From: Gentiana macrophylla | Lineage: Eukaryota > Streptophyta > Magnoliopsida > Gentianales > Gentianaceae | Assembly (NCBI GenBank): GCA_026214975.1 | Contig: JAOBSW010000258.1 | Span: 62,001 to 126,000 of the forward strand | Direction of reading: 5' to 3' | DNA: 64,000 nt | The notes under the pieces: generated by a model | Seen by the model: the letters and a program-made list of their open reading frames with translations, nothing else | Told to the model about the DNA's origin: nothing | Databases searched by the model: none | Shown: piece after piece, positions 46,481 to 56,562 of the stretch | How the letters are laid out: every line of letters begins with the position of its first letter | Numbering within the stretch: the first letter of the stretch is position 1 | Position numbers and translations under genes: made by a program

Positions 46481-48104
46481 CAATTTTTCAATTTAGAAAT
46501 TTGTCGTGTAATTACACTTTTAAAATCACTGAATGAATTTTATATGATAGTCCTATGTCATCTTTTGTAAACTAAGTATGGTCGTCTCTCATTCAACACG
46601 AGTGACACCCGTGACATACCTATACTATGTCACTTTAGTTTTTAAAAGGCTCAAGAGAAAATCTCTTCAAAAAATTTCTGCATTGTTTGATAATTACAAC
46701 GTACTTGTTACTTTCCACATTTTTAATGAAGTCATATTACTAACAGTTTAGTAACCTAGAGATTAAAGTTGTAAATAAACATGACAGAAAGTTAAATTCA
46801 AAAAAATAAATTATCACTACTTGATTTTTATTTTAGGAATAATAAACTATAAAATGTTTATCCTACCATTCCAAGGATTTAACCTCGCATAGTACTGTCC
46901 GAGAGGGTCGATATCAGCACTATGACGGTTAAACTGAGACAATCTCTCTCAATGATTAAGCTTCGAGAATCGAACATCTCACGGGAATCAAACATCCCGG
47001 ACTTTAATCATTGATTACCTTCCTTTTCTAGCCTAGATATTTCGAAAATATATATCCATAAAGAGTGTGACCTACTATATCGGATCTCGAGTACGCCCGA
47101 GTATGCCTACGAGGGCGGGCGTGTGACCCGGCGAGTACCGATATCCTATCCTTTCGGAGACCAAGCCTTGAATTTTGATAGCGGTGAACACCATCCGAGG
47201 GGGGCGAAATCAAAGCGGCACGAGGTGTCACCATTCTCTCACGTGCTTGCATCTATAGTAGAGGCCGTGGGGTTATTGCCGCTTTCCCGCTCCCACTCAA
47301 TATTTTGAAAAAGTGGTGGGTTTACTAATTACGATTTTGTCCTTGACAATAAGAAACAATAAATCAAAGTACTCCGAATAGGGTCGGTTATGTAGGCAAG
47401 CCTACGCCGCCTTATCCGTTGGAACATATGTGATAGATTCAGGCCAATCCGCAGAGAAGCCCCGTTTAGCCCGAAGGCTTATCGGCTATGCTAAGTCCTA
47501 TCGAATCATTGTAGAACGTACATCACACGTGGGGGAGTCGATTGAGCCGAAGCTTCAGTTGAACTCGCCCAACCATGGTTAGACCATTTCCGAACCCATG
47601 TACTAAGATTCTCCGATTTCTAAGTTGTCACCCAAAGCGTAATCTCGCTTTTGTTTAAGGTGGGTACACCGAGAAGCCATCACCGAAAAAGCTCAACGAT
47701 TTATCCAAGTGGGATTCACGAGAATCCATCACTAAAATCGTAAGCGATTGACATAAACCCGGTCCTCGGTTTTATAATTAGCTACTTATTATTTAAGCGC
47801 CACATATTAAATTAATAAGCATTCATACTAATTATTCGAGTTATACATGCCTAATTTATTCGAAATAAACTAGCTACATGTGTGCATTGGAGTGGAATCA
47901 TGAAGATGCAAGTCATGGCAATTTTCCGGTTTTAAGCACGTAATCTTGATCAAACACAAAATTATACCGAAAAGTAAACACCGAGATGGATCGTTGGTAC
48001 CCCCGTATCTATCCTATTAAAAAAAAACACAAACCATAACTAGGGTTTACTATTTTCTAATCTGCTGCTGCTGCGTATTATCGAAGATCGGAAATCCAAA
48101 CGAA

Positions 48105-48590
48105 CCTTGATCGTCATGAAACTTTATGGATCTATTCTTCACTCCGCCTACTTCAATCTGAACGGTTGGATCTTCGTTTCAATGGTCCAATTTTCTCCAG
48201 CAATCCGCCGATCTAACTGCTGCATCTGTTTATAACTGCGGCGCAACAGTGTCTTCCTGGGGACGATCGGGCATCGAGACAAATCGATCGACCTTAAATT
48301 TTTATTGCTTGTTCATAACTCCATGGTAGTCAATCTGAACGGTCGGATCTTCGTTTCAACGGTCCAATCTCTTCCAGAAATTCGACGAACTCACAGCTAG
48401 GGTTTTAATGCCTGCTGTGATTTTCTGTTACAGCAGCAACTTTATAGCAGCGATCGACATCGAGATCGACTCCGATCGTCACGAAATTTTGAGGGCATGT
48501 TCTTCAACTTTTATTCTTCATTCTGACCGGAGGGATTGTCGTTTCAACGGCTCAAACTCCGGGAAAAATAAAAACGGAGCAGCAATAAAA
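48105..48590 (-). repeat. Threefold repeat in the LARD 5' leader
   Basis: Three related segments of roughly 180 bp begin near 48105, 48286 and 48471. They share the order GATCG(TCA/ACC), AAATTTT-like text, a TTCTTCA or GTTCATAAC piece, CTGAACGG(T)TGGATCTTCG-like text and TTTCAA(T/C)GGTCCAA. The third is the most diverged. Confidence 0.65.
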
Positions 48591-48841
48591 CAGATCTACT
48601 TCTAGGAAATTAAAATTACAAAATTTCCTATACTCATATAAACGAATTTATATGAGTTTTACAATAGATCTAACGAGTAAGAAACAATACCAACCCCAAT
48701 CCATCTCTTCAACCACAACAATCACAAGCATACAATCATGATTAAATTCGAATTTTACCAAAAAACGAAATAAAACATCTAAAAACATGCTTTTCCACCC
48801 AAGATCTAAAATTCATATACTTTGATCGTTAGATCAAAGGC

Positions 48842-48853
48842 TCTCTGCTACCA
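48842..48853 (-). other. Primer-binding-site-like sequence of the LARD element
   Basis: On the minus strand TGGTAGCAGAGA lies 2 nt after the LTR. It matches the initiator tRNA-Met complement TGGTATCAGAGC except at two positions, and fixes the orientation of the element. Confidence 0.75.
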
Positions 48854-48855
48854 CT

Positions 48856-50686
48856 TGTTAGATGTAATATCGTCAGATCAATTATGGATTGACCCGATTA
48901 CGCAGCGGAAGTATCGGATCTAGATCTAAACGAAACAAAATACATAAATAAAAGATCTAAACCTACAAGGGTGTTTAGGAATCTACCTTTTTATGGTGCT
49001 TAACTCCAAGAACGATAGATCTCCAAGAACACGTATTTTGAGAAGCCACAGCCTTCCAACGTGTGTCTCCCAGAGAACACCAGGTGGATGGTGTTTCCCG
49101 CCGCCGGACCTCCTTGATATGCTACCGGAAAACACCGAAGATTTTTCCAACTCGAACCCTAAGAATAGAGGCCGAAATTTTCAGCCAATTTCTCTTGTGA
49201 ATAGTGACGTGAATAGTGTATTTCAAAAGGCTTGGAAGAACTCTCTTTATATAGGAGAGTAAAACTTAACCTCCAAGGATTAAATAATTAAGAGATAATT
49301 ATTACATTAATCCTTTTTCCAAATAAAAGATAAATAAAATAATTATCCCAAACAAATTAGGATAAATCATATTATTATCTAATATTTCATGAATTATCAT
49401 TTAACAAATAAAAGATAAATCACACATTAAATAATTATCCAAGAAACCTAATTTCTTAATAATATATTAATGCAAATATAATACCCCAACACTTAGTCAA
49501 ATAAGTCATGCGCATATTTCTATATTTGACCAATTAGGTCAAAAGGTCAACACACCAATTTGGGAAAGTCCATTTAAAATGTCTTTTCCGTGTATTTAAT
49601 TATTTAGTCCAACTAAACAATTAATCCACATATCAATTAAATAGCCCAATCCACTATTTAATTATAATTGAGGTGCAACGACGAGAAACCTATATGCTAT
49701 ATTAGGAGCCACGTCGGGGACCATGGACCCATATTCAAGTGAGGCTACAATAAATCGAATAAAATTATTCATCAGATGTAATAATTATATCCAACCTATT
49801 AATTCGGGATTACACCACCATAAACCCGAAAATCGAACTCTATCGAATATAGATAACTTACACTCAATTTATGAGTCGAAAGCGTCCATCGATATAATCA
49901 TTACATACGGATAAATCCTCCATAGGATCGCTCATTTCGATTCGGGATATTTCCGTAAACCCTTCTCAAACATATTATCCTTATTTACCATTAACCCCTA
50001 GTGATCAATTAGTTCATATTCAATATAATATGAACTCGGCCGATCGATCGGCTTTAGGGTCAACAAATAAAGGAATCTGCTCTCTACTTCCCGAGGGAAG
50101 GAATGGATTCCATATTCGTGATAGCACGCACTACTCACTCATCCAGAATAGAGCCAACGAGAAGTGTTGGACCACATACTTCAAGTGATCCTTACTAACA
50201 CGCCAAACTCTACCCTAGTCTAGCAGCGTTAAATGCAGTGATCACCTCAGGATTAAGATTAATCCATATATGATCATCTTGTGATTCGATAAAACTTCTC
50301 GACACGGAATTATATCGAGAACTCAAATCAAATCGGTCCAAATTTCATATGATTATCATCATATATAAATGCCCCCACTAGGTACTCCTATTACCAGCTT
50401 GAACGGATAAGACCATCACACCTAAAGTGTTCAGGCGCATTAATAGCAAATTAATCATGAGACCCGTATCATTAATAAACGCCACGGACTAAGTTAATTT
50501 TAAGTACATCTCACAAACTCAATCCTCTTGTGTATAGCCATACACCGAGTTATGTGATTACATAAACGAGGTACTTAGGGTTTTCAATAGTGTCTTAATT
50601 ATAAGCATACATGCATATAATAAGATGAATTACTAATTCTGTCCTAAAACAATTATATAATTGTCTTTCGGGCACTACACCTTACA
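48856..50686 (-). repeat. 5' LTR of the LARD-like element
   Basis: It has the same termini as 41345-43176 and is within 1 bp of its length. The differences from the partner are short clusters (for example at 49478-49486, 49564-49580, 50220-50240 and 50390-50420), separated by long identical stretches. Confidence 0.95.
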
Positions 50687-50691
50687 GTCGG
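50687..50691. repeat. Target site duplication GTCGG, right copy
   Basis: GTCGG after the LTR end CTTACA, continuing as TACTTCGGGGATG, the interrupted satellite A monomer. Confidence 0.95.
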
Positions 50692-52768
50692 TACTTCGGG
50701 GATGTCGTTGGATTTGTGCATGACCCCATTCGGTGGTTCGATGGACCCGTGCTAGTATTTTGGCCATAACCTTCGGCTCCCGTGTCCGTTCCACGTGTAG
50801 TTCACCATTCTGGAAAGCACTTTCCGATGCCAACGGCGTAGTACACTTCTCGGGGATTTTCCATGTTTCGTCGGTATCTCGGGGATGTCGTTGTATTTTT
50901 TATGACCCCATTCGGTGGTTCGGTGGACCCGTGTTAGTATTTTGGCCATAACCTTTGGCTCCCCTGTCCGTTCCACGTGCAGTTCACCATTCAGGAAAGC
51001 CATTTCCGATGCCAACGGCGTGGTGCACTTCTCGGGGATTTTCTGTGGTTCGTCGGTACCTCGGGGATGTCATTGGATTTGTGCATGACCCCATTTGGTG
51101 GTTCGGTGGACCCGTGCTAGTATTTTGGCCATAACCTTCGGCTCCCGTGTCCGTCCCACGTGCAGTTCACCATTCTGGAAAGCCCTTTCCGATGCCAACG
51201 GCGTGGTGCACTTCTCGGGATTTTTTCTGTGGTTCGCCGGTACCTCGGGGATGTCATTGATTTGTGCATGACCCCATTCGGTGGTTTGGTGGACCCGTGC
51301 TAGTATTTTGGCCATAACCTTCGGCTCCCGTTTCCGTTCTAGGTGGAGTTCACCATTCTGAAAAGCCCTTTCCGATGCCAACGGCGTGGTGCACTTCTCG
51401 TGGATTCTCTGTGGTTTATCGGTACCTCGGGGATGTCGTTGGATTTGTGCATGACACCATTCGGTGGTTCGGTGGACCCGTGCTTGTATTTTGGCCACCT
51501 TCGGCTCCCGTGTCCGTTCCACGTGCAGTTCACAATTCTGGAAAGCCCTTTCCGATGCCAACGGCGTGGTGCACTTCTCGGGGATTTTCTGTGGTTTTTC
51601 GGTACCTCAAGGATGTCGTTGGATTTGTGTATGACCCCATTCGGTGGTTCGGTTGACCCAAGCTAGTATTTTGGCCATAACCTTCGGCTCCCGTGTCCGT
51701 TCCACGTGCAGTTCACCATTCTGGAAAGCCCTTTCCGATGCCAACGGCATGGTGCACTTCTTGGGGATTTTCTATGGTTCGTCGGTACCTCAGGGATGTC
51801 GTTAGATTTTTGCATGACCCTATTCGGTGGTTCGATGGACCCGTGCTAGTATTTTCGCCATAACCTTCGGCTCCCGTGTCCGCTCCACGTGCAGTTCACC
51901 ATTCTGGAAAGCCCTTTCCGATACCAACGGTGTGGTGCACTTCTCGGGGATTTTCTATGGTTTGTCGGTACCTCCGGGATGTCGTTGGATTTGTGCATGA
52001 CCCCATTCGGTGGTTCGGTGGACCCGTGCTTGTATTTTGGCCCATAACCTTCGGCTCCCGTGTCCGTTCCACGTGATGTTCACCATTCTGGAAATCCCTT
52101 TCCGATGCCAGCGGTGTGGTGCACTTCTTAGGGATTTTTTGTGGTTCGTCGGTACCTCGGGGATGTCGTTGGATTTGTGCATGACCCCATTCGGTGGTTC
52201 GGTGGACCCGTGCTAGGTTTTTGGCCATAACCTTCGGCTCCCGTGTCCGTTCCACGTCGCGATTTACCATTCCGTAAATCCTTTCCGATGCCAACGGCGT
52301 GGTGCACTTCTCGAAGATTTTCGTGGTTCGCCGGTACCTCGGGATGTCGTTGGATTTGTGCATGACCCCATTCGGTGGATCGATGGACCCGTGCTAGTAT
52401 TTTGGCCATAACCTTCAACTCCCGTGTCCGTTCCTCGTGCAGTTCACCATTCTGGAAATCCTTTTCCGATGCCAACGGCGTGGTGCACTTCTCGGGATTT
52501 TTCGTGGTTCGACGGTACTCGGGATGTCGTTGATTTGTGCATGACCCTATTCGGTGGTTCGTGGACCCGTGCTAGTATTTTGGCCATAACCTTCGCTCCC
52601 GAATCCGTTCCACGTCTGATTCACCATTCTGGAAAGCCTTTTCCGATGCCAACGGCGTGGTGCACTTCTCGGGGATTTTCTGTGGTTCATCGGTACATCG
52701 GGGATGTCGTTGGATTTGTGCATGACCCTATTCGGTGGTTCGGTGGACCCGTGCTAGTATTTTGGCCA
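50687..52768. repeat. Satellite A tandem array, block 3 (about 11 monomers)
   Basis: The array continues in phase from 41344. Most monomers here are of the full-length type. It ends abruptly in the phrase TTTTGGCCA at 52768, where SIRE element 2 begins. The long plus-strand frame that starts at 52424 joins satellite sequence to the SIRE ORF by chance. Confidence 0.95.
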
Positions 52769-53548
52769 AGCCTGGACGCATTCTGTCAAAAATTCTCAAA
52801 CTCCAATCTTTCAAATCAAATTGCAAAGATGATTAAAAAGAATCGAGGTTTGGAAAATTTGATTGATACAAAGGTCACTACCTTGAGTGCAGAAGGCATC
52901 AGAGATTTCTACAAGAATGCAGAGATCATCAACAATGGAAGAAGCTTCAAAACTACTGTTCAAAATAAAAGCTTTACCATTGATGAACAATTGCTCTCAC
53001 TGGTGTTCCGACTAGATATATTTGGAGGCTCGTCATCCTTCACCTTCGGGAAAGAAGAAAAAGAGAAGATTTGGAACATCACTGCAATCAATAAGAAGGA
53101 GAAGAATTACAGTGGCTCTATCTATCAGCAGGAAGGAGAGTTTGCATTCTTGACAATTCTTCTGACCAAAAATGTCATTGGTCATGCTCGAAATTTCTAC
53201 ACTCTCTCAACAGACAAAATGAAAATGATTTATGCTATTTGGTTTGAGGAGAGATTTGATTGGAACAAATTTATACTCAATCAGTTGATTAAACAGATTT
53301 CTGATGAGAAGCAGAGAATCAAAGAAAGTAAAGAAGCTGCTGGAGAATCATTCTTACTAAAAAAGGGTTTTACCTATCTAGTGCAAAGGATACTGGATCA
53401 TTTCTCCATTCCTAAATCCACACCAACCGTAGTGAAACAGAAGTCAGTGTCCACTGGGACAAAGAAAAGGAAAGTCATCAAGGAAGAAAGTGAAGTCTCT
53501 GACTCCAGTTCAAGCGAGATCATAAAACTGGATGAAAGAACTTTATGA
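52769..53548 (+). pseudogene. Env-position ORF of SIRE element 2, N-terminal part
   Basis: The open frame after the satellite junction reads LDAFCQKFSNSNLSNQIAKM, then FTIDEQLLSLVFRLDIFGGS, ARNFYTLSTDKMKMIYAIWF, and a Lys/Glu-rich end KKRKVIKEESEVSDSSSSEI. The Ser/acidic patch and the basic PKKKRKV-like TKKRKVIK stretch could act as a nuclear localisation signal, an inference only. The true start codon has been lost with the truncation. The frame ends at 53548, and the next frame continues the same protein, so a frameshift lies near 53540. No membrane segment is apparent. Confidence 0.7.
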
Positions 53549-54515
53549 AGGAAGAAGAGGTTGTGGAACAAGTTTCATTCAAAGGAATCTGAAACTAAGA
53601 ATGTGATCCAGATTGAGGATGATACTGAAGAGAGTGAAGAAACTGAAGGAGATGATGAAGATGAAACTGAAGAAACTGGAACTGAAGGAAGTAGTGAAGA
53701 AACTGAAGAAGAAGAAGGTCTTTGAGGATCAAGAAAGTGATTTTCCAACTAGGATGTTTGAAGATTACACTGAAGAGAAAAGAGAAGCTATAGAGGTCGC
53801 TGAATTCTGTGAAGCTGAGTATGAAAAACAACTGACAATTCCTGACACTCATTTTTACTATCCTGAAATCAGCCCTCCATCACAAGCTCATAATGTATCT
53901 ACAAGCAAATCAGCAAATGAAGAATTTCTGGCCCAAGAAACTGAAGCTGAGAAACTGAAAAATCTGAAAGATTTCATTGAATGCCTGTTACAGAATCTAC
54001 AGGAAAAGATTTTCAACCTACATGACTTCATTGGAAGGACACATTACTCAGGCCTATTTGAATATTCAAACATCATCACTCTAAGTACGTTATTTGAAGA
54101 TTGCTATCGCTTATCTTCAAACAAGGGGGAAGATAAAGCTGTAGGTGATGATGATACTGAAGAAAAGGCTGAAGAGGCCTATGCCAGACAACTGATTGAA
54201 GAACAAGATAGACAAGTAGATGCTGATCTACTATCTATTCAAATTGATGAAGAAGCAGTTGACAGCATGTTTGAAGAACTGATTGCAGAAGGAGATTTTA
54301 AAGATACAAGAACTAAAGATGATGAAGATAACGCAGTTAAAGCAGTGTTGAGCATCAGAAAGAAGATTGTAATATGCATCAGATCCCTTGAAAAGTTGGC
54401 AAATAAGGAGACACAAACCAAGGGGGAAGCTAAATTGGAACCAGAAAGAAAAGCTGAAAAGACTAAAGGAAAGGAATCTAGTCTTATTTCAATAGAAGAA
54501 GAGAAGGTGATGTGA
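53549..54515 (+). pseudogene. Env-position ORF of SIRE element 2, C-terminal part
   Basis: From about 53608 a Glu/Asp-rich tract is read in one frame (DDTEESEETEGDDEDE). In the frame open at 53613 the same bases give a spurious Lys/Met-rich run, and the frames switch near 53720. After that the protein continues FEDQESDFPTRMFEDYTEEK, LKDFIECLLQNLQEKIFNLH and AEEAYARQLIEEQDRQVDAD, with a predicted helical, possibly coiled-coil character, and ends with a Lys/Glu-rich tail. It stops at 54515, 343 bp before the purine tract. Confidence 0.65.
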
Positions 54516-54857
54516 AGAAGTCAAAGAAATCTTAGCAAAATCCAAAGTCGGGCAACAATGAAGAAGCAAATCAATTGCTAAATGATTATCCGGAGATCAA
54601 GCCTCAAAGTTGGAGAAACAGAAGAAGAAGGAAAAGCAAGAAGACTCCTGGAAACTAAGAGGAGTATCTTTGTTGGTGAAAAATTATTGACTTTGGAAAA
54701 AGAGGTGTAATTTATTCGGCTTATAACTCAAGATGGGCGCGTTTGTATTTCACGTAATAAACTTATTTGTTCTAGTTTGCTTTCTTAATTTGTTTTGTTA
54801 TAATTTCTTGCATTATTCTTTCATTATTGCTTTTAGGGAGGGTTATGATACATCATC
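54516..54857 (+). other. Untranslated region between ORF and purine tract
   Basis: AG-rich at first (GAAGAAGAAGGAAAAGCAAG), then T-rich (54770-54830). It still reads partly like a continuation of the ORF but has stops in all frames. No other feature was found. Confidence 0.5.
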
Positions 54858-54870
54858 AAAAAGGGGGAAA
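54858..54870 (+). other. Polypurine tract of SIRE element 2
   Basis: AAAAAGGGGGAAA next to the LTR start TGTTGGAAATATT. It matches the tract of element 1 almost exactly. Confidence 0.9.
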
Positions 54871-54871
54871 T

Positions 54872-56562
54872 TGTTGGAAATATTATTTTTGTTTTGATGA
54901 TGATTCGTCACGGAATTAGTCAAATCACTTACAACCCATGATGATGAAGTCGTAACTAACTGTTATAGTGCATAATAAAAGAAGAAGCAAGAAATGGTCT
55001 AGAGATAAATGTATAAATTCTATCTAAAGTCTGAACTTTGTATAGGTTGTTTCAGACAAGCATTGTAATAGAATAGGAACTAGGCAAACAGCTGAGTTAC
55101 AATAAGGAAACTGAGTTATAACAAGAGAACTGAATATACACTTGAAGAACTGAGGGTTCAAACTCAGTTATGCTAAAACTGAAGAAGATAAGTTCGCTGA
55201 GGGACACAGACTCAGTTGGCTTATCTAGAAGACTAAAGAACTGAGGAACGCAAACTCAGTTGTTGAAGATTGAAGATTTGAGGTGGCAAACTCAGTTAAA
55301 AGCTGATTAAGTCATGACTATAAGTCAGGATTCAGGCAAGTCTGTGGTGATCTGAAACTGAGTTATAGATCATATAAAACTGAATAATCTTAAGGACAAA
55401 GATTATCGCCTACTCAAAAAAAGAAACTGAAAGGTGTACTCTGACTTAGTGAATTAAAGTCAGATGTTAAGTAAACAAGGTACTCAGTTTTGAAGAAGAG
55501 TAGAAAACTGAGTTAAGGCCTTGATTGGATTTAAGCTATCAATACGACAAAAGATCGTACATATGAACATTGGCTAAATGACAAGTGTAACGGCTACAAG
55601 AGCTAGTAATCGTCACATCACCCCTATAAATACACAAGAGAATCACTCAAAGAAAAGAGAGAGGGTGAGGAGGATCAGAAAAGAGCTTTACAAGCATATA
55701 TTCAAAGATCCAAATCCAGATCCATAAAAATCAGATGATATTTATCCAGAAAAAGGGGAGCCAACGACATTGCCTTGAAAACTTCAAAGGAAGATCCAGG
55801 AACCCATTAAGGGGGATTGAAGGCATCTTGAAGCCATAAAGTCAGATCCAGAGAAATCAAACAGCTCACTGAATTAATCCTTGATTAATTCTAAACCTAA
55901 CACTTTGTGTGAAAAAGGGTGGTCGTGCATAGTTTGAAGAGAGCAATTCTACCTTTCTTCATACGGTGTTGCTATAGCGATTGATGCGATCTGGACTGTG
56001 TATGTAAGTGGTGAGCTGGTGAAGGAGCAATTCCACCTCCGAAAGATCAGTGTGCAGAGTGAAGGGAGCAATCTCACCTTTCTTCATTTTGTGTAGACAG
56101 TGAAACTAGGATGTCGTGAAGGACTGTCATAGTGCTAGAATTTTGTAACGGTTAACTCATTATTCTAGTGATACCTCCTACGCCACAGGAGAAGGGGAGA
56201 CGTACGGGGTTACACCACCTGGAACTTCCATAAACAAATCTTGTGTTGATTTACTTTATGCATCTGTGTTTGTTTTATTTATTGCATTATCTCTCAGCAA
56301 ACACTAGACACTAAGTCAGCACTTAACTGATACATAGAAGGTCTAATTTTCTAGTTATAGATCTATTGCATTAAAGGCTAGTTTTATCCGCTGCCAGTTA
56401 ACGAGACTAAGTATAAGTCAAGAATAACTTATATTCGATTGATAATCAACTGACAAGTTAAATCAGGAAAAGATCCTTGAGTTTGAGAAAACTCAGTTCT
56501 CCATCAGGATTTGTTTTTGGTGACAAGTTTAACTTGTGTTAGCCTTTCAAGCAGGACCAACA
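54872..56562 (+). repeat. 3' LTR of SIRE element 2
   Basis: TGTTGGAAATATTATTTTTG to GCAGGACCAACA, 1691 bp. It shares with element 1 the TGATGATGA segment near the start, TTATAGTGCA, and the ending GGACCAACA, but is otherwise well diverged. The motif AACTGAG or ACTCAGTT recurs many times between 55090 and 55510. Confidence 0.9.
55625..55632 (+). promoter_or_regulatory. TATA box of the SIRE element 2 LTR
   Basis: TATAAATA in the context ACCCCTATAAATACACAAG, at about the middle of the LTR, as expected for the U3/R border. Confidence 0.7.

Larger units (their letters stand above)
43188..48841 (-). other. Non-coding interior of the LARD-like element
   Basis: About 5.65 kb without recognisable protein domains on either strand. 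Structure seen: ten copies of CTCCCACT (AGTGGGAG on the element strand) between 43179 and 47297; a tandem repeat at 46090-46480; a GC-richer island around 46870-47760 with clusters of short unique sequence; and a three-fold repeated leader at 48105-48590. Conserved RNA signals for packaging by a helper element would be expected near the primer site. Confidence 0.7.
41345..50686 (-). mobile_element. Non-autonomous LTR element without coding capacity (LARD-like)
   Basis: Two direct LTRs of 1832 and 1831 bp flank a 5.68-kb interior, with a 5-bp target duplication. Orientation is minus: the primer-site-like TGGTAGCAGAGA lies next to the right LTR and the purine tract AAGTGGGAGAT next to the left LTR. 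No frame in the interior encodes gag, protease, integrase, RT or RNase H motifs on either strand. The longest frame (129 aa, 44178-44567 plus) is antisense to the element and shows no domain. The size and structure match large retrotransposon derivatives, which need proteins from another element. The near-identical AT-rich parts of the LTRs suggest a recent insertion. Confidence 0.9.
52769..56562 (+). mobile_element. SIRE-like element 2, 3' fragment (env-position ORF, PPT, LTR)
   Basis: Plus-strand remnant. It begins inside the env-position ORF at the satellite junction, continues through a broken ORF and a purine tract, and ends with a complete LTR (TGTTGG...CCAACA). Gag, pol and the 5' LTR are absent. 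The LTR differs clearly from that of element 1, so it belongs to a related but separate SIRE family. The right end enters satellite B directly. No target duplication can be checked because the left end is missing. Confidence 0.9.

Noticed and set aside
52424..52768. N-terminal part of the 374-aa ORF at 52424 as part of a real protein
   Set aside because: This part is satellite A in frame by chance. The SIRE-derived protein sequence begins only after the junction at 52769.
9161..52768. CRM-type centromeric chromovirus
   Set aside because: No chromodomain integrase or CRM-type LTR was seen. The inserted elements are SIRE-like and LARD-like.
53613..53720. Lys/Met-rich N-terminus of the 300-aa ORF
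   Set aside because: It is the out-of-frame reading of an acidic Glu/Asp tract. The true protein frame switches near 53720.
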